64,000 nt of DNA from Streptomyces sp. NBRC 110035 (GCF_000829695.1 NZ_BBNN01000019.1:238955-302954); one strand, 5' to 3'. Shown: positions 1 to 9,132, counted from the first letter of the stretch. Numbers and translations: made by a program. Notes: generated by a model not told the origin, from the sequence alone.

Positions 1-2094
1 ACCGATGGAGTTCATCGTGGAGACCCAGTGGTAGGTGTGGGCCTTCGTCTCGCCCTCCTCGGGGACGTAGCCGCCGTTCTCCCGGTCCCAGGCCGCCATG
101 GCCCCGGCCGGGTCGTACAGCGCCTGGACCTGCCAGAAGATGTCGCGCCACTCGACGGCCGGACCGCCGTTCTCCCTCTGCATCTCGGCCACGCTGCGGC
201 GGAGCATGTCCTTCTCCCTGGCCAGGTGCAGCGAACCACCGGTCACGGGGAGGAAGTTGATGCCGTGGATCTCCTCGGGGTTGGCGGTCCACCAGGTGGA
301 GTAGGCGCCGCCGCTGCCCCAGACCATGCCGACGACGTCGTGGGTGAAGTCCTCCGGGTAGACCTGCTGGTCGGCGTCGAACCAGTACTGCGCGATCGAC
401 TCCGACTCGGTCATCATCATGTAGACGCCCTGGTCGCGCAGCGCCTCGTCCCCCATGGCCGAGCCCCACATGATCAGGCCGGCGCTCAGGTTGATCGACT
501 CCGAGGACGACTCCTGGTTGTTGCCGGCGGCGAAGGCCTCGTGGCCGGCGGCCCAGCTGTGGCCGGCGTAGACGTCGAAGCCGCGCAGGAACGGGTACTC
601 GGTGTCGTCCCTGGCCGGGTTGGCGGCGTCCTTGATGAGTTCTTCGACCATGCCGCCCCACTCGGAGTCGGCGGCCCACCGCGGGTCGTACTGCGCCACG
701 GTCGCCGCCGCCATCACGTAGTACGAGTAGTGGAAGTGGTGGTCGTTCAGCTCCTGGTCGCTGCCGTAGGAGGCCGGGTAGCCGATGAGGGTGCGCCAGT
801 CCTTGTCGTAGGAGAACTCGGACGGGCCGCCGACGGTGAACCACTCCTCCATGCGGGCCTTGATGAGCTGGAGGAGCCTGTCGCGGCTCGCCGTCTCACC
901 GATCTGCTCGGCGATCGGCACGAGCTGGGCGAGCTTGCCCAGCGCCTTGCCGGTCCAGTAGGTGTCGGTGGCACCGCTGAACGGATCGTCCTGCGCCAGT
1001 ACGGCGTCGATGTAGGTCCTGAGCTTCGCCTCGTCGACGCCCGGGGCGCCCGGCAGCCCCGGCAGGACCCCGTTCACCTTCTGCGTGGTGGTGAACGACG
1101 TGCCCTCGCGGACCTTCATCTCGCCGCGCGACGAGACGTACCTGTGGTCGGTCAGCGGGTCGGAGGTGTGCAGCCACTGGTGGCGGTAGAGCGCCTGGAG
1201 GGTGCCGGTCTCCTCGCCCTGCTTCGCCTCGGTGGTCAGCGTGTAGGTCGCCTCGACCTCGCCCTCGCCCTCCCGGTAGTCCCAGTCCACCTCGGAGCCG
1301 GTCACGAAGCTGAAGGCGTACTTCTCGTAGTCGGCGAGCGCCTCCCGGTCGGGGAGGACCGCCAGGGAGAAGTAGTCCTCGGCCCCGAGGTCGGCACGGA
1401 TCTCGTTGCCGGAGACGGTCCAGTCGCTGCCGCTCGGGGCGAACAGCGCGTAGTGGTGGCCCGAGATGGTGACGCCGAGGACGTCGCCCCGGTCGGCGAA
1501 GACGGTCGGCGGGGCCGCGGCGCTGATCTGTGCCGCGCCGCCGGTGCCCTCCGCGTACACGTACGGCAGGCCGTGGCCGATGGTCGCCCGCAGGGTGCGC
1601 GCGCCGTCGTTCCAGTACGGGGTGACGGTCCAGTCGCTCCACCCGTCCGCCTTGGCGTCCGGGGAGTCGAGGCCCGCCAGGCCGAGGGTCAGGTCGGCCT
1701 GGTGCGGCAGCTCGTACTGGCGGCCGTCGCCCACGATCCGGTGGGTGGTCGGGTAGCCGACCTCCAGACCGCCGGACACCGCCTTGTAGGTGAGGGGGTG
1801 TCCGTACATGTTCTCCGACCAGGGGTTGCCGGCGAACCGCTGGAAGACCAGCGAGGACCACCAGTCGTTGGTCGGTACCGGCTTGTCCGCCATGGCGGGC
1901 GTGACCTTGGGCTCGACGGGCCGGCCGTCGCTGTTGGTCGGGCCCTTGCTCCCGGCCGGACGCCCGTCGCTGTAGCTCCCCTTGCCCACCTCGATGGTGG
2001 CGGCGGAGGCTACACCGCCGCCGACGGTGGCCGCCAGCCCCGTGGCGGCCAGGGCGGCCGCCGACAGTAGCGCCAGACGTCTACGGAATCTCAT
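1..2094 (-). CDS. GH81 endo-beta-1,3-glucanase, secreted (3' end outside window)
   Basis: Hydrolyses beta-1,3-glucan (fungal wall or callose) outside the cell. The ATG at 2094 begins a signal peptide (MRFRRR, then an Ala-rich hydrophobic stretch ending near VASAA). The mature part contains the PTNDWWSSL motif near the N-terminus and, further on, the GH81 catalytic-region motifs DHHFHYSYYVMAAA and ESSSESINLSAGLIMWG, whose Glu and Asp residues are the expected acid/base pair. 698 codons lie in the window and the reading frame is open at base 1, so the C-terminus (perhaps a carbohydrate-binding module) is missing. It stands alone with its own LacI-type operator and has no evident link to the zinc genes. 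The family call is confident; the exact substrate is inferred. Confidence 0.88.
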   Translation of the reverse strand, partial: MRFRRRLALLSAAALAATGLAATVGGGVASAATIEVGKGSYSDGRPAGSKGPTNSDGRPVEPKVTPAMADKPVPTNDWWSSLVFQRFAGNPWSENMYGHPLTYKAVSGGLEVGYPTTHRIVGDGRQYELPHQADLTLGLAGLDSPDAKADGWSDWTVTPYWNDGARTLRATIGHGLPYVYAEGTGGAAQISAAAPPTVFADRGDVLGVTISGHHYALFAPSGSDWTVSGNEIRADLGAEDYFSLAVLPDREALADYEKYAFSFVTGSEVDWDYREGEGEVEATYTLTTEAKQGEETGTLQALYRHQWLHTSDPLTDHRYVSSRGEMKVREGTSFTTTQKVNGVLPGLPGAPGVDEAKLRTYIDAVLAQDDPFSGATDTYWTGKALGKLAQLVPIAEQIGETASRDRLLQLIKARMEEWFTVGGPSEFSYDKDWRTLIGYPASYGSDQELNDHHFHYSYYVMAAATVAQYDPRWAADSEWGGMVEELIKDAANPARDDTEYPFLRGFDVYAGHSWAAGHEAFAAGNNQESSSESINLSAGLIMWGSAMGDEALRDQGVYMMMTESESIAQYWFDADQQVYPEDFTHDVVGMVWGSGGAYSTWWTANPEEIHGINFLPVTGGSLHLAREKDMLRRSVAEMQRENGGPAVEWRDIFWQVQALYDPAGAMAAWDRENGGYVPEEGETKAHTYHWVSTMNSIG

Positions 2095-2105
2095 GGGCGA
2101 CCTTT

Positions 2106-2121
2106 CTGAGAGCGCTCTCAG
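2106..2121. promoter_or_regulatory. LacI-family operator palindrome
   Basis: The perfect 16-bp palindrome CTGAGAGCGCTCTCAG lies 11 bases upstream of the glucanase start. GAGAGCGCTCTC-type palindromes are the usual LacI/GalR-family operators in front of Streptomyces glycosidase genes, so sugar-responsive repression of the GH81 gene is likely. No LacI gene is in the window. Confidence 0.8.
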
Positions 2122-2668
2122 GACGCGGTCAACGTAGGCTCGCGGCAACGGGCGGTCAATACTTCAAGCAAGGATCCGTTCGGTCGGGCGGGTGAGAGCC
2201 GGGGCGCCCTGACGGCCGGCCCGGTGACCGCCTCCGTGGTCACCCCGCGGTCCTGGCCCGGAGGGCCTCGGCCTGAGCGCGGGCCCCCGGCGGACCCTGA
2301 CGAGCGCGCTGCCGCGTCCGCGTCCGGCCTGGAGCCCGCGGGTCCGGTTCCGCACCGGCACCGGACGCGGGCAGCTCGTTGCGGGCCCGTGGGCCGCAAA
2401 CGACCCCGCCCTCGACCGCGACAGCCGTGCCCGGACAAGCCGGGAAGCAGCCGGTACTCGCCGTCACGACCGGCGGGATCCCTCACCGGCGGGGCCGCAC
2501 GCCTCGAGGGAGCACGCTCTTCCCGAGCGGGAGTTCGCCTCCCGACGGAGCACCGGGCAGCCGCCGGTGCGCGACCGGCTGCCCGCCTCCTGCCGCGCCG
2601 GGGGCGGGACGGGGTGCCTCGGCGCGAGGGAGGCGCACGGCCCTCCGGAGGCGGACGACTATCACACA

Positions 2669-2683
2669 TGAAAACCGTTGTCG
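2669..2683. promoter_or_regulatory. Candidate Zur box upstream of L32-CobW
   Basis: TGAAAACCGTTGTCG has a perfect left half-site (TGAAAA) and an imperfect inverted right half, 10 of 15 matches to TGAAAATGATTTTCA. It is an AT-richer island 128 bases before the L32 start. The zinc-free L32 and COG0523 GTPase behind it are typical Zur targets. Weaker than the other boxes in this window. Confidence 0.5.
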
Positions 2684-2810
2684 TATGCTGTCGGTGCCTC
2701 CCCGGTGCGGTGTCGTGGCCGACGACCTCCGACCCGGTCGAGCCAGTCCCCCCTGCCCGTCGGCGGCGCGCAGCGCGCCGTACGACCGTCCCGACCGAGA
2801 GGAACCGCTC

Positions 2811-2981
2811 GTGGCCGTGCCCAAGCGCAAGATGTCCCGCAGCAACACCCGTCACCGCCGCGCCCAGTGGAAGGCGAGCACCCCGAATCTGGTGCCGGTC
2901 ACGGTGGACGGTGCGACCCACCGGGTACCCCAGCACCTCGTGCCCGCCTACCGGCGCGGCCTGCTGCGTCCGGAGGACTGA
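2811..2981 (+). CDS. rpmF: 50S ribosomal protein L32, zinc-free paralogue
   Basis: 56-residue L32 starting at GTG 2811 ([20 protein letters not shown] is the classic L32 N-terminus). The C-terminal half has no cysteine, so the usual CxxC...C zinc ribbon is absent. Such C-minus paralogues replace zinc-containing L32 when zinc is scarce, releasing ribosomal zinc. It is followed after five bases by a CobW-type GTPase, probably cotranscribed, with a candidate Zur box upstream. The family is certain; zinc-dependent expression is inferred. Confidence 0.92.
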   Translation: MAVPKRKMSRSNTRHRRAQWKASTPNLVPVTVDGATHRVPQHLVPAYRRGLLRPED

Positions 2982-2986
2982 CACCG

Positions 2987-4156
2987 ATGCCCACGCGGCA
3001 CCTGCCCGTCACCGTGCTGTCGGGCTTCCTCGGCGCCGGCAAGACGACGCTCCTCAACCACGTCCTCACCAACCGCGAGGGCCTGCGCGTCGCCGTGATC
3101 GTCAACGACATGAGCGAGGTCAACATCGACGCCGCCCTCGTGCGCGGGGGCGAGGCGGCGCTCTCCCGCACCGAGGAACGCCTGGTGGAGATGACCAACG
3201 GCTGCATCTGCTGCACGCTGCGGGACGACCTGCTGGAGGAGGTCGCCCGGCTCGCCCGGGAGGGCCGCTTCGACTACCTGCTCATCGAATCGAGCGGCAT
3301 CTCCGAGCCGATGCCCGTGGCGGCCACCTTCGCCTTCGCCCGCGACGACGGAGCCACCCTGGACGATGTGGCCCGGCTGGACACCATGGTCACCGTCGTG
3401 GACGCCGCCACCTTCCTCGCCGAACTGGGGACCGGGGACGACCTCGCCGAACGGGGGCTCGCCCCCTACGAGGACGACGAGCGCACCGTGAGCGACCTGC
3501 TGATCGACCAGGTCGAGTTCGCCGACGTGCTCGTGCTCAACAAGCTGGACCTGGTCGGCGAAGCCGACGCCGACCGGGTGCGCGGGGTGCTGGCGCGGCT
3601 GAACCCGACGGCCCGTCTGATTCCCGCGGTGCACGGCCGGGTCGGTGTCCACGACGTGCTGGACACCGGACGGTTCGACCTGGAGCGCGCGCAGCAGGCG
3701 CCGGGCTGGGTCCAGGAGCTCAACGGCGACCACGTTCCGGAGACCGAGGAGTACGGCATCTCCTCCCTGGTCTTCCGGTCCTCCGCCCCGTTCCATCCCG
3801 GACGCCTGTGGACCTTCGTCACCGAGGACCTGGACAGCGGAGCGTACGGTCAGGTGCTGCGTTCCAAGGGCTTCTTCACACTCGCCGGCCGCGAGGGTGT
3901 GACCGGCCTGTGGTCGCAGGCCGGGACCGTGGCCCGCTTCGAGCCGTCCGGGGTCAGGGACGCGGACGCGCCCCACGCCCAGGAGCTGGTGTTCATCGGG
4001 GTCGGCCTGCGGGAGCCGGGGCTGCGCGCCGCCCTCGCCGCATGCCTGACGGCCGACGGCGAACAGGTGCCCGCCGACGACCCCTTTCCCGCGTGGGACA
4101 CCGGAGGGATCTGCGAGCTCGAGCACGACCACAGGGACCGGGCAGCGGCCCTCTGA
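2987..4156 (+). CDS. CobW/COG0523 zinc metallochaperone GTPase
   Basis: 389-residue G3E GTPase thought to deliver zinc to client proteins during starvation. Visible motifs are the Walker [10 protein letters not shown] at residues 13-21, the metal-binding CxCC motif in NGCICC near residue 76, the SSGISEP switch region, the NKLDLV guanine-specificity motif and a CobW C-terminal domain (about 255-370) ending in a His/Asp/Glu-rich tail (ELEHDHRD) that could hold zinc. It is intact, unlike the P-loop-less paralogue at 29398-30573. Spacing and context imply an operon with the zinc-free L32. Assignment to zinc rather than another metal rests on the neighbourhood. Confidence 0.9.
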   Translation: MPTRHLPVTVLSGFLGAGKTTLLNHVLTNREGLRVAVIVNDMSEVNIDAALVRGGEAALSRTEERLVEMTNGCICCTLRDDLLEEVARLAREGRFDYLLIESSGISEPMPVAATFAFARDDGATLDDVARLDTMVTVVDAATFLAELGTGDDLAERGLAPYEDDERTVSDLLIDQVEFADVLVLNKLDLVGEADADRVRGVLARLNPTARLIPAVHGRVGVHDVLDTGRFDLERAQQAPGWVQELNGDHVPETEEYGISSLVFRSSAPFHPGRLWTFVTEDLDSGAYGQVLRSKGFFTLAGREGVTGLWSQAGTVARFEPSGVRDADAPHAQELVFIGVGLREPGLRAALAACLTADGEQVPADDPFPAWDTGGICELEHDHRDRAAAL

Positions 4157-4380
4157 CGCCTGTGGCGAAAACGGCGTCGTCGCCCGGAGGGCTGCCGCAC
4201 GCCGTCGTGGGGTCCCCCTGGTCGCGCGAAGCCGTGAGTTCGGGAGGGCGGGCACCCGGGTACGCCCGGAAGTCCTCGCACCGGACGCACCCGGGCCTTC
4301 GGGCGGTGCGGCGGGGGACGCACGCCGGGCGCAGCGCGGCAGGCGCCACGGCCGCGAGGACCCCGGCCGGATCAACCGGG

Positions 4381-4411
4381 CCGTCCGGGCACTCGGAGTG
4401 CGCCCGGACGG
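4381..4411 (+). terminator. Hairpin terminator downstream of the CobW gene
   Basis: Stem CCGTCCGGGC pairs with GCCCGGACGG and extends inward through CACT/AGTG. It lies 224 bases past the CobW stop and just before the Fur-family gene, so it probably insulates the two. No U-tract, as is common in Streptomyces. Confidence 0.6.
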
Positions 4412-4438
4412 CCCCCAGACGCGACGGGAGACGCACTC

Positions 4439-4891
4439 GTGCACGGAACGGTCCCCGGTGAGTGGCGCACCACCCCGCAACGGGCCGCGGTCCTCGGGGC
4501 CCTGCGCGCCGGTGACGTTTTCGTCTCGGCGCAGACCCTGCACGCCGCCCTGGTCACGGACGGCGCGGCGGTGGGGCTGAGCACCGTCTACCGCACGCTC
4601 CGGTTACTGGAGGCGGCCGGACACGTCGACGTGGTGCGTGACAGTGACGGCGAACGCCTCTACCGGCCCAGGCCGGACGACGGCCACCGCCACTACCTCG
4701 TCTGCCGGGAGTGCGGGCTCAGCCTGGCGGTCGACTCCGAGGAGGTCGAGCAGTGGGTGGCGAGGGTCGCCCGTGACATCGGGTTCCACGCGGTGGACCA
4801 CACGGTCGAACTCACGGGGGTGTGCGGCGGTTGCCGCCCCGGGCCGGCGAGCGCAGGACCGGCTCCTGACCGGCCGGTGGTGCACGGGTGA
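4439..4891 (+). CDS. Fur/Zur-family metalloregulator
   Basis: 150-residue Fur-superfamily repressor read from GTG 4439. It has an N-terminal winged helix (TPQRAAVLGAL, then the recognition region GLSTVYRTLRLLEAAG) and a dimerisation domain with the metal-sensing segment GHRHYLVC and two structural-zinc CxxC pairs (CREC and CGGC). The YLVC-x2-C layout is compatible with Zur. Its position between a zinc chaperone and a metallophore cluster suggests a zinc-responsive regulator, perhaps a second local Zur; the global Streptomyces Zur is normally encoded elsewhere. It could also be a Fur paralogue of other metal specificity. It has no obvious operator of its own. Confidence 0.82.
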   Translation: MHGTVPGEWRTTPQRAAVLGALRAGDVFVSAQTLHAALVTDGAAVGLSTVYRTLRLLEAAGHVDVVRDSDGERLYRPRPDDGHRHYLVCRECGLSLAVDSEEVEQWVARVARDIGFHAVDHTVELTGVCGGCRPGPASAGPAPDRPVVHG

Positions 4892-4908
4892 TCCGCGGAA
4901 CCGCCTGC

Positions 4909-4956
4909 CCGTCGGCGCGCCCCCGGTCCGTCCACCGGCCGGGGGCGCGCCGACGG
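4909..4956. terminator. Bidirectional terminator between convergent genes
   Basis: Two perfect 18-base arms (4909-4926 and 4939-4956, CCGTCGGCGCGCCCCCGG and its complement) with a 12-base loop sit between the stop codons of the Fur-family gene and the reductase gene. Confidence 0.85.
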
Positions 4957-4960
4957 CCCC

Positions 4961-6064
4961 TCACCGTGTCGTGAGTTCCGCCGCGCCGTCGGCCGCCAGG
5001 TCCTCGGCGACGCGCAGGGGGTCGAGCACGTCCGCGGCGAAGTGCACACCGGGAGCGATCTCGCCGTCGAGCGCCCGGAGAGCGGCCGCGGCGGCGAGGA
5101 ACCCGCTCAGCTCGTAGGAGTCCTCGGCGCGCAGGACGAGCCTCGTGGTGGGCGGGCCGTCCGCCACTCCGTCCCAGAGGTGGAACTCCTGTCCGTACCA
5201 GGCCCCGTGGCGCCGCACGTCCTCGTCGGCCGCCGCGACCAGGTCGGCGGTCTCCGTGCTGTCCAGCGCCCATGCCATGGCCAGTTCCTCGGCCAGGCGC
5301 CCGCCGCCGAAGACGGTGTACCAGCGCACCCGGCCGATGCCCGTGGCGCGGGCCAGCCGGACGGCCTCGGTGGACAGGAAGGGGAAGGCGTCGACGGCTG
5401 CGGGGAAGGCGTCGAGCCGCACGCCCCGGCGGGGCGCCAGCGCGCGCTCCCGCGGCCGGCCCTCCTGCCAGGCGGCCGCCGGCGTGCCGTGCTCCGGTCC
5501 CCGGCCGAGCAGCACGTCACCGGCGGCGGCCGGGGTGAGCGGCGCGACACCCCCGACGTAGGCGTCCAGCGCGACGGCGCCGGTGGCGCGGGCGGCCAGT
5601 GCGCGGGGCAGCAGCGACGACAGGCCCGGCAGCGCGCCGGCGGACAGCACGGCCGCGCGTCCGGCCGCCGCCCACCGCCCGGTGCCCCCGTCGGCCGACA
5701 GCAGGTGGTGGACCGGGTCGTCACCGGCCGCGTCGACGTAGTCCGCGCCGCCCCGCAGCGCGGCCCGCGCGACCGTGTCGAGGACACGGTACGAGGGGCC
5801 CGCGCAGTTGACGACGAGCCGGCAGCCCGCCGCGAAGCGGTCCAGCGAACGGGGGTCGGTCAGGTCGACGGCCAGCGCGCTCACGTCCGGGCCGTCCTCC
5901 GGGAGGCCGGCGATCAGCGCTTCCGCCCGGCCCCGATCGCGGCCGGCCACCAGCAGCGGGTGGACACCAGCCCGGTGGAGCCGTCGTACGACCGCGCTGC
6001 CGACTGCTCCGTAACCGCCTATGACGCCGACGGCCGCCAGGTGTCGCGCCGGTATTCCCGCCAT
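4961..6064 (-). CDS. Saccharopine dehydrogenase-like NAD(P)-dependent reductase
   Basis: 367 residues from ATG 6064. The N-terminal Rossmann fold is clear (GVIGGYGAVGSAVVRRLHRAG), followed by a saccharopine-dehydrogenase-like segment (LVVNCAGPSYRVLDTVARAA, then ADYVDAAGDD). Such enzymes reduce or oxidise C-N bonds. In yersiniabactin- and pyochelin-like pathways a separate NADPH reductase converts a thiazoline to a thiazolidine, and opine-type dehydrogenases finish staphylopine-class metallophores; one of these roles would fit here. It is divergent from the dithiol oxidase gene, and both share the AT-rich Zur-like box at 6084. The substrate is not known. It is not a classic thiazolinyl imide reductase of the Gfo/Idh family. 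Confidence 0.75.
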   Translation of the reverse strand: MAGIPARHLAAVGVIGGYGAVGSAVVRRLHRAGVHPLLVAGRDRGRAEALIAGLPEDGPDVSALAVDLTDPRSLDRFAAGCRLVVNCAGPSYRVLDTVARAALRGGADYVDAAGDDPVHHLLSADGGTGRWAAAGRAAVLSAGALPGLSSLLPRALAARATGAVALDAYVGGVAPLTPAAAGDVLLGRGPEHGTPAAAWQEGRPRERALAPRRGVRLDAFPAAVDAFPFLSTEAVRLARATGIGRVRWYTVFGGGRLAEELAMAWALDSTETADLVAAADEDVRRHGAWYGQEFHLWDGVADGPPTTRLVLRAEDSYELSGFLAAAAALRALDGEIAPGVHFAADVLDPLRVAEDLAADGAAELTTR

Positions 6065-6083
6065 GTCCCACCGATCCTCTTGA

Positions 6084-6104
6084 TGAAAATGATAATTATT
6101 ATCG
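6084..6104. promoter_or_regulatory. Zur-like box in divergent promoter
   Basis: TGAAAATGATAATTA (6084-6098) matches the Zur consensus at 12 of 15 positions. It overlaps the perfect 13-bp palindrome GATAATTATTATC (6091-6103), so two overlapping sites are possible. It lies between the start codons of the reductase (minus) and the dithiol oxidase (plus) and could repress both. Confidence 0.75.
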
Positions 6105-6142
6105 TAGTCATTATTTACTGTGCCGAGAAGGAAGTGACGACG

Positions 6143-7066
6143 ATGTTCGACGTGATCGTGGTGGGCGCGGGACCCGCCGGTCTCAACGCGGCGCTGGTGT
6201 CCGGGCGGCAGCGCAGGCAGGTCCTCCTGCTGGACTCGGGCCGCCCCCGCAACGCGGCCGCGGCCCGGATGCACATGTTCCTCAGCCGTGACGGCTTCCC
6301 GCCCGCCGAACTGCGCCGCATAGGCCGGGAACAGCTCACCGCCTACCCGAACGTGACCGTACGTGAGGCCACCGTCACCGCCGCCGCGCCCGAGCCGCAG
6401 GGGTTCGCCCTGACGCTGGCCGACGGCACCGTGGAGCGGACCCGGAAACTGGTCCTCGCCACGGGGCAGGTCGACGTGCTCGACGAGCAGGTGGAGGGAC
6501 TGCCCGCGTTGTTCGGCCGGGGGGTGTACCACTGCCCGTTCTGCCACGGCTGGGAGACCAGCGGGATGAGCCTGGCCGTCCTGGGGCACGAACTGCCGCA
6601 GGTCATGCAGGCCCTGTACCTCGCCGACCGCTTCAGTCCCGACGTGATCGTGTGCACCAACGGGCATCCGGTGCCCGAGCAGGCCGCGGGCAGGCTCGCC
6701 GACGCCGGGATCGCCGTGGAGGAGACGGCCGTGGCCCGCGTCGAGGGCGAGGAGGGCGCCGTCCGCCTGGTCCTCGCCGACGGGCGGGTGCTCGAGCGGC
6801 AGGGCGTCTACCATCGGGCGCCCACCCGCCAGCACTCCCCGCTGGCCGAGGAGTTGGGGTGCCGGATACTGCCGGACGGCTGCGTGCGGGTGGACGGGTT
6901 CCAGCGCACGTCCGTGCCCGGTGTGTACGCGGCCGGCGACACCGCCCGGCTGGAGGCGCTGCCGGACGCCCTCACCTTCGTGATCACCGGTGCCGCCGAC
7001 GGCGCCCGTGCCGCGGTCTGGCTCGACCAGGAGCTCTTCCGCGAGGACGCCGAACTGGGCGGCTGA
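6143..7066 (+). CDS. Thioredoxin-reductase-like FAD dithiol oxidase
   Basis: 307 residues from ATG 6143. FAD-binding GxGxxG motif VVGAGPAGLNAAL at the N-terminus, NADPH-type second dinucleotide domain, and the redox pair in YHCPFCHGWE near residue 130, with the C-terminal FAD signature VYAAGDTA. The CPFCHG form is typical of the GliT/HlmI/DepH group, which oxidise dithiols to disulfides on natural products using oxygen, rather than of housekeeping TrxB (CATCDG). Placed at the edge of an NRPS-PKS cluster and sharing a Zur-like promoter region, it may act on a thiol of the metallophore or protect it. A general thioredoxin-reductase-like role cannot be excluded. Confidence 0.8.
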   Translation: MFDVIVVGAGPAGLNAALVSGRQRRQVLLLDSGRPRNAAAARMHMFLSRDGFPPAELRRIGREQLTAYPNVTVREATVTAAAPEPQGFALTLADGTVERTRKLVLATGQVDVLDEQVEGLPALFGRGVYHCPFCHGWETSGMSLAVLGHELPQVMQALYLADRFSPDVIVCTNGHPVPEQAAGRLADAGIAVEETAVARVEGEEGAVRLVLADGRVLERQGVYHRAPTRQHSPLAEELGCRILPDGCVRVDGFQRTSVPGVYAAGDTARLEALPDALTFVITGAADGARAAVWLDQELFREDAELGG

Positions 7067-7072
7067 CACCGG

Positions 7073-7106
7073 GGTGCGGCGGGGGCGGATCCGCCCCCGC
7101 CGCACC
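7073..7106. terminator. Perfect 34-bp palindrome, bidirectional terminator
   Basis: GGTGCGGCGGGGGCGGA followed by its exact complement fills the 44-base gap between two convergent genes, the dithiol oxidase and the last gene of the NRPS operon. Confidence 0.85.
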
Positions 7107-7110
7107 TTCG

Positions 7111-9132
7111 TCACCGGTCGTCCGGCTCACGCAGGGCGGCGGCGAGTCCGGCCACCGTGGGCTGCCGGAGGAAACGGCGGGGCGCCACCCGCCCCAGTCC
7201 CTCCCGCGCGAGCGACCCGAGCATCCGCATCGCGAGCAGCGAGTCGCCACCGAGCGCGAAGAAGTCGGCGGTGCGCTCGTCGACCGGGCAGTCCAGCAGC
7301 TTCTGCCAGTGCGCCGCGACGGCTCGTTCCGTGTCGTCCCCGGGCGGTCCCGGCTCCACCGCGCCGACCGCCGCCGCGGGGACGGACAGGCGCCGGCCGG
7401 GTGCCCGCCGGGCCGGCTCCGCCTGCTCGCCGTCGACCGCGTCGGGCAGTTCGACCACGGCGGACCAGCCGTCCGGCTCGACCAGTGATTCCACGGTGGC
7501 CATGAGATCGCCGAACATCCGGTCGACGTCCTCTGCCGCGAACAGCTCCTCCACCAGCGAGAAGACGACCACCAGCTCACCGCGCAGCTCGAACAGCCGT
7601 ACCTCCAGGGCCACCTGGGGAGTCCGCAGCTGCTGGTGGTGGCTCAGCAGGTCGATCACGCCCAGCGGTCCGGCCTCCTGGGGCACCTCACTGCCCAGCG
7701 CCGCGTCCACGCCCAGGGTGGACTGGAAGACGACCGGCGCCACCGGACGGTGGGTGCCCCGGCGGCGGCCCAGTTCGCGGGAGACCTCCACGCCGGTGAT
7801 CAGGTTGTGGGCGAGGGCGTCACCGATGTCCTGCTGGGCACGGCCGGCGAGGTCGGCGAAGACGGGGGCCGCCGGCAGGTCGACCGGCAGGAGCATGGTG
7901 GAGGAGAAGGCCCCCACCAGGCGGGACACGTCGGGGTGGAGCGGAAGACGGTTCAACTGCAGGGTGTTGAGCAGGAAACGGCGGTGACCGCAGGCCCGGG
8001 CGACGGCGGCCGTGAACGCGGCGAACATCGCGGCGGACGGGGTCACACCGTGCCCGGTGCACAAGCGGCGCAGCCGCGACCAGCGCTCCGGATCGAGCAC
8101 CGCCTGCCGGGTGCCCATCAGCGTGGGGCGCACCTCCCCGGCGTCGGCCACCAGCGGCAGCGCGGGCGGCAGCGGGAAGCCGTCGAGGCGGTCCCACCAC
8201 CAGTCGCGGTCCTGCTGCCACGCCTCGGTGCCGGGCAGGTCCCGCAGGGTCGTCACGTAGTCGCCGTAGTCGATGTCCAGCGGCGCGAGAACGGCGTTGT
8301 AGTCGGAGACCAGGGCGAACAGGTCGCGGTAGAAGACGCCCGAGGACCAGCCGTCGATGATCAGCAGACTGGTCGAGGAGTGCAGCCGGGCGCGGTCGCC
8401 GGGCATCAGCGTCAGGCGCATGTCCAGACCGCAGCCCCGGGACGGGTCGGGACCCTCGGTGCTCATCTCGTGGCGTATCTCCGCGAGCCGGGCCGCGGCC
8501 GTCCCCTCGTCGGCGTCGCGCAGGTCGGTGACCCGGAGCTGCGGGACCGCCTGCGGATCGTCCAGGGGCAGGATGCGCTGCCGGCCGTCGGGCAGGACCC
8601 GGGCCCGCAGGACGGCCTGGTGCTCGGCCAGGCGTTCCAGGGCGTCCTGCAGCGCCTCGGGGGCCTCGTCGGCGTCGATGTCCTCCAGCCCGATGTCCAC
8701 GTAGTGGTGTGCGGAGCGGTAGGACAGCTCCCAGGCGTCCTGCTGGCCCACGAAGTAGCCCTGCTGGAGCGGGAGGAGCGGGAACGGGGCCTCCGGGTCC
8801 TCGCGCCGGCGCAGGTCCAGGGGCAGCGGGCGCAGTGCGCCCGCTGCCGACCCGGTGCTGCGTTCGTGGACGAGGGCGGCGAGCTGGGCCGCGCTCTGCT
8901 CGACGCGGACGTCCGCCAGCGCCAGCGGTGTGCCCAGCCGTTTGCGGAGCATCGCGGCCATCCGGACGGCCAGGACGGAGTCGCCTCCCAGGCTCAGGAA
9001 GCTGGCGTCCGCCGGTACGGCGGCCAGGTCGGTCTCCAGGGCGTCGGCCCACACGGCGCGGACGGCGTCGACCAGATCGGCGGGGGCCGGCTGGACGGCG
9101 GCGGTGTGCCCGGGGGCGGGTGCTGAGGTCAA
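7111..9132 (-). CDS. NRPS fragment: PCP - heterocyclisation-like domain - PCP
   Basis: 673 residues. The start is TTG 9132, which overlaps the upstream stop (TTGA) and has GGAG eight bases before it. The first carrier domain is at about 18-90 (SLGGDSVLAV, Ser52), a condensation/cyclisation fold at about 110-540 (FPLLPLQQGYFVG at its start), and the second carrier at about 595-665 (ALGGDSLLAM, Ser631). The core motif reads SLLIIDGWS where Cy domains have DxxxxD, so the first Asp is lost and activity as a true cyclase is uncertain. There is no adenylation domain, so its carriers must be loaded in trans, perhaps by the cysteine A domain of the 23725-27939 protein. It is the last gene of the nine-gene operon. 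The layout recalls the Cy2-PCP end of yersiniabactin HMWP2 on its own polypeptide. Confidence 0.85.
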   Translation of the reverse strand: MTSAPAPGHTAAVQPAPADLVDAVRAVWADALETDLAAVPADASFLSLGGDSVLAVRMAAMLRKRLGTPLALADVRVEQSAAQLAALVHERSTGSAAGALRPLPLDLRRREDPEAPFPLLPLQQGYFVGQQDAWELSYRSAHHYVDIGLEDIDADEAPEALQDALERLAEHQAVLRARVLPDGRQRILPLDDPQAVPQLRVTDLRDADEGTAAARLAEIRHEMSTEGPDPSRGCGLDMRLTLMPGDRARLHSSTSLLIIDGWSSGVFYRDLFALVSDYNAVLAPLDIDYGDYVTTLRDLPGTEAWQQDRDWWWDRLDGFPLPPALPLVADAGEVRPTLMGTRQAVLDPERWSRLRRLCTGHGVTPSAAMFAAFTAAVARACGHRRFLLNTLQLNRLPLHPDVSRLVGAFSSTMLLPVDLPAAPVFADLAGRAQQDIGDALAHNLITGVEVSRELGRRRGTHRPVAPVVFQSTLGVDAALGSEVPQEAGPLGVIDLLSHHQQLRTPQVALEVRLFELRGELVVVFSLVEELFAAEDVDRMFGDLMATVESLVEPDGWSAVVELPDAVDGEQAEPARRAPGRRLSVPAAAVGAVEPGPPGDDTERAVAAHWQKLLDCPVDERTADFFALGGDSLLAMRMLGSLAREGLGRVAPRRFLRQPTVAGLAAALREPDDR

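Larger units (their letters stand above)
2095..2810. other. Intergenic region between divergent GH81 and L32 genes
   Basis: 716 bases without a gene I can support. It holds the LacI-type palindrome near 2106, a probable Zur box at 2669 and a small hairpin (CGGCGCG-CAG-CGCGCCG, 2764-2780) in the leader of the L32 gene. Long GC-frame ORFs here look like shadows: Arg/Pro-rich with no recognisable domains. Confidence 0.6.

Noticed and set aside
28..2070. 680-residue plus-strand ORF opposite the glucanase gene
   Set aside because: Val/Gly/Arg-rich antisense shadow; the minus strand encodes a signal peptide and clear GH81 motifs.
2224..4461. Long plus-strand frame of 745 residues across L32 and CobW
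   Set aside because: Arg/Pro-rich out-of-frame shadow; the L32 and CobW frames have family motifs and proper starts.
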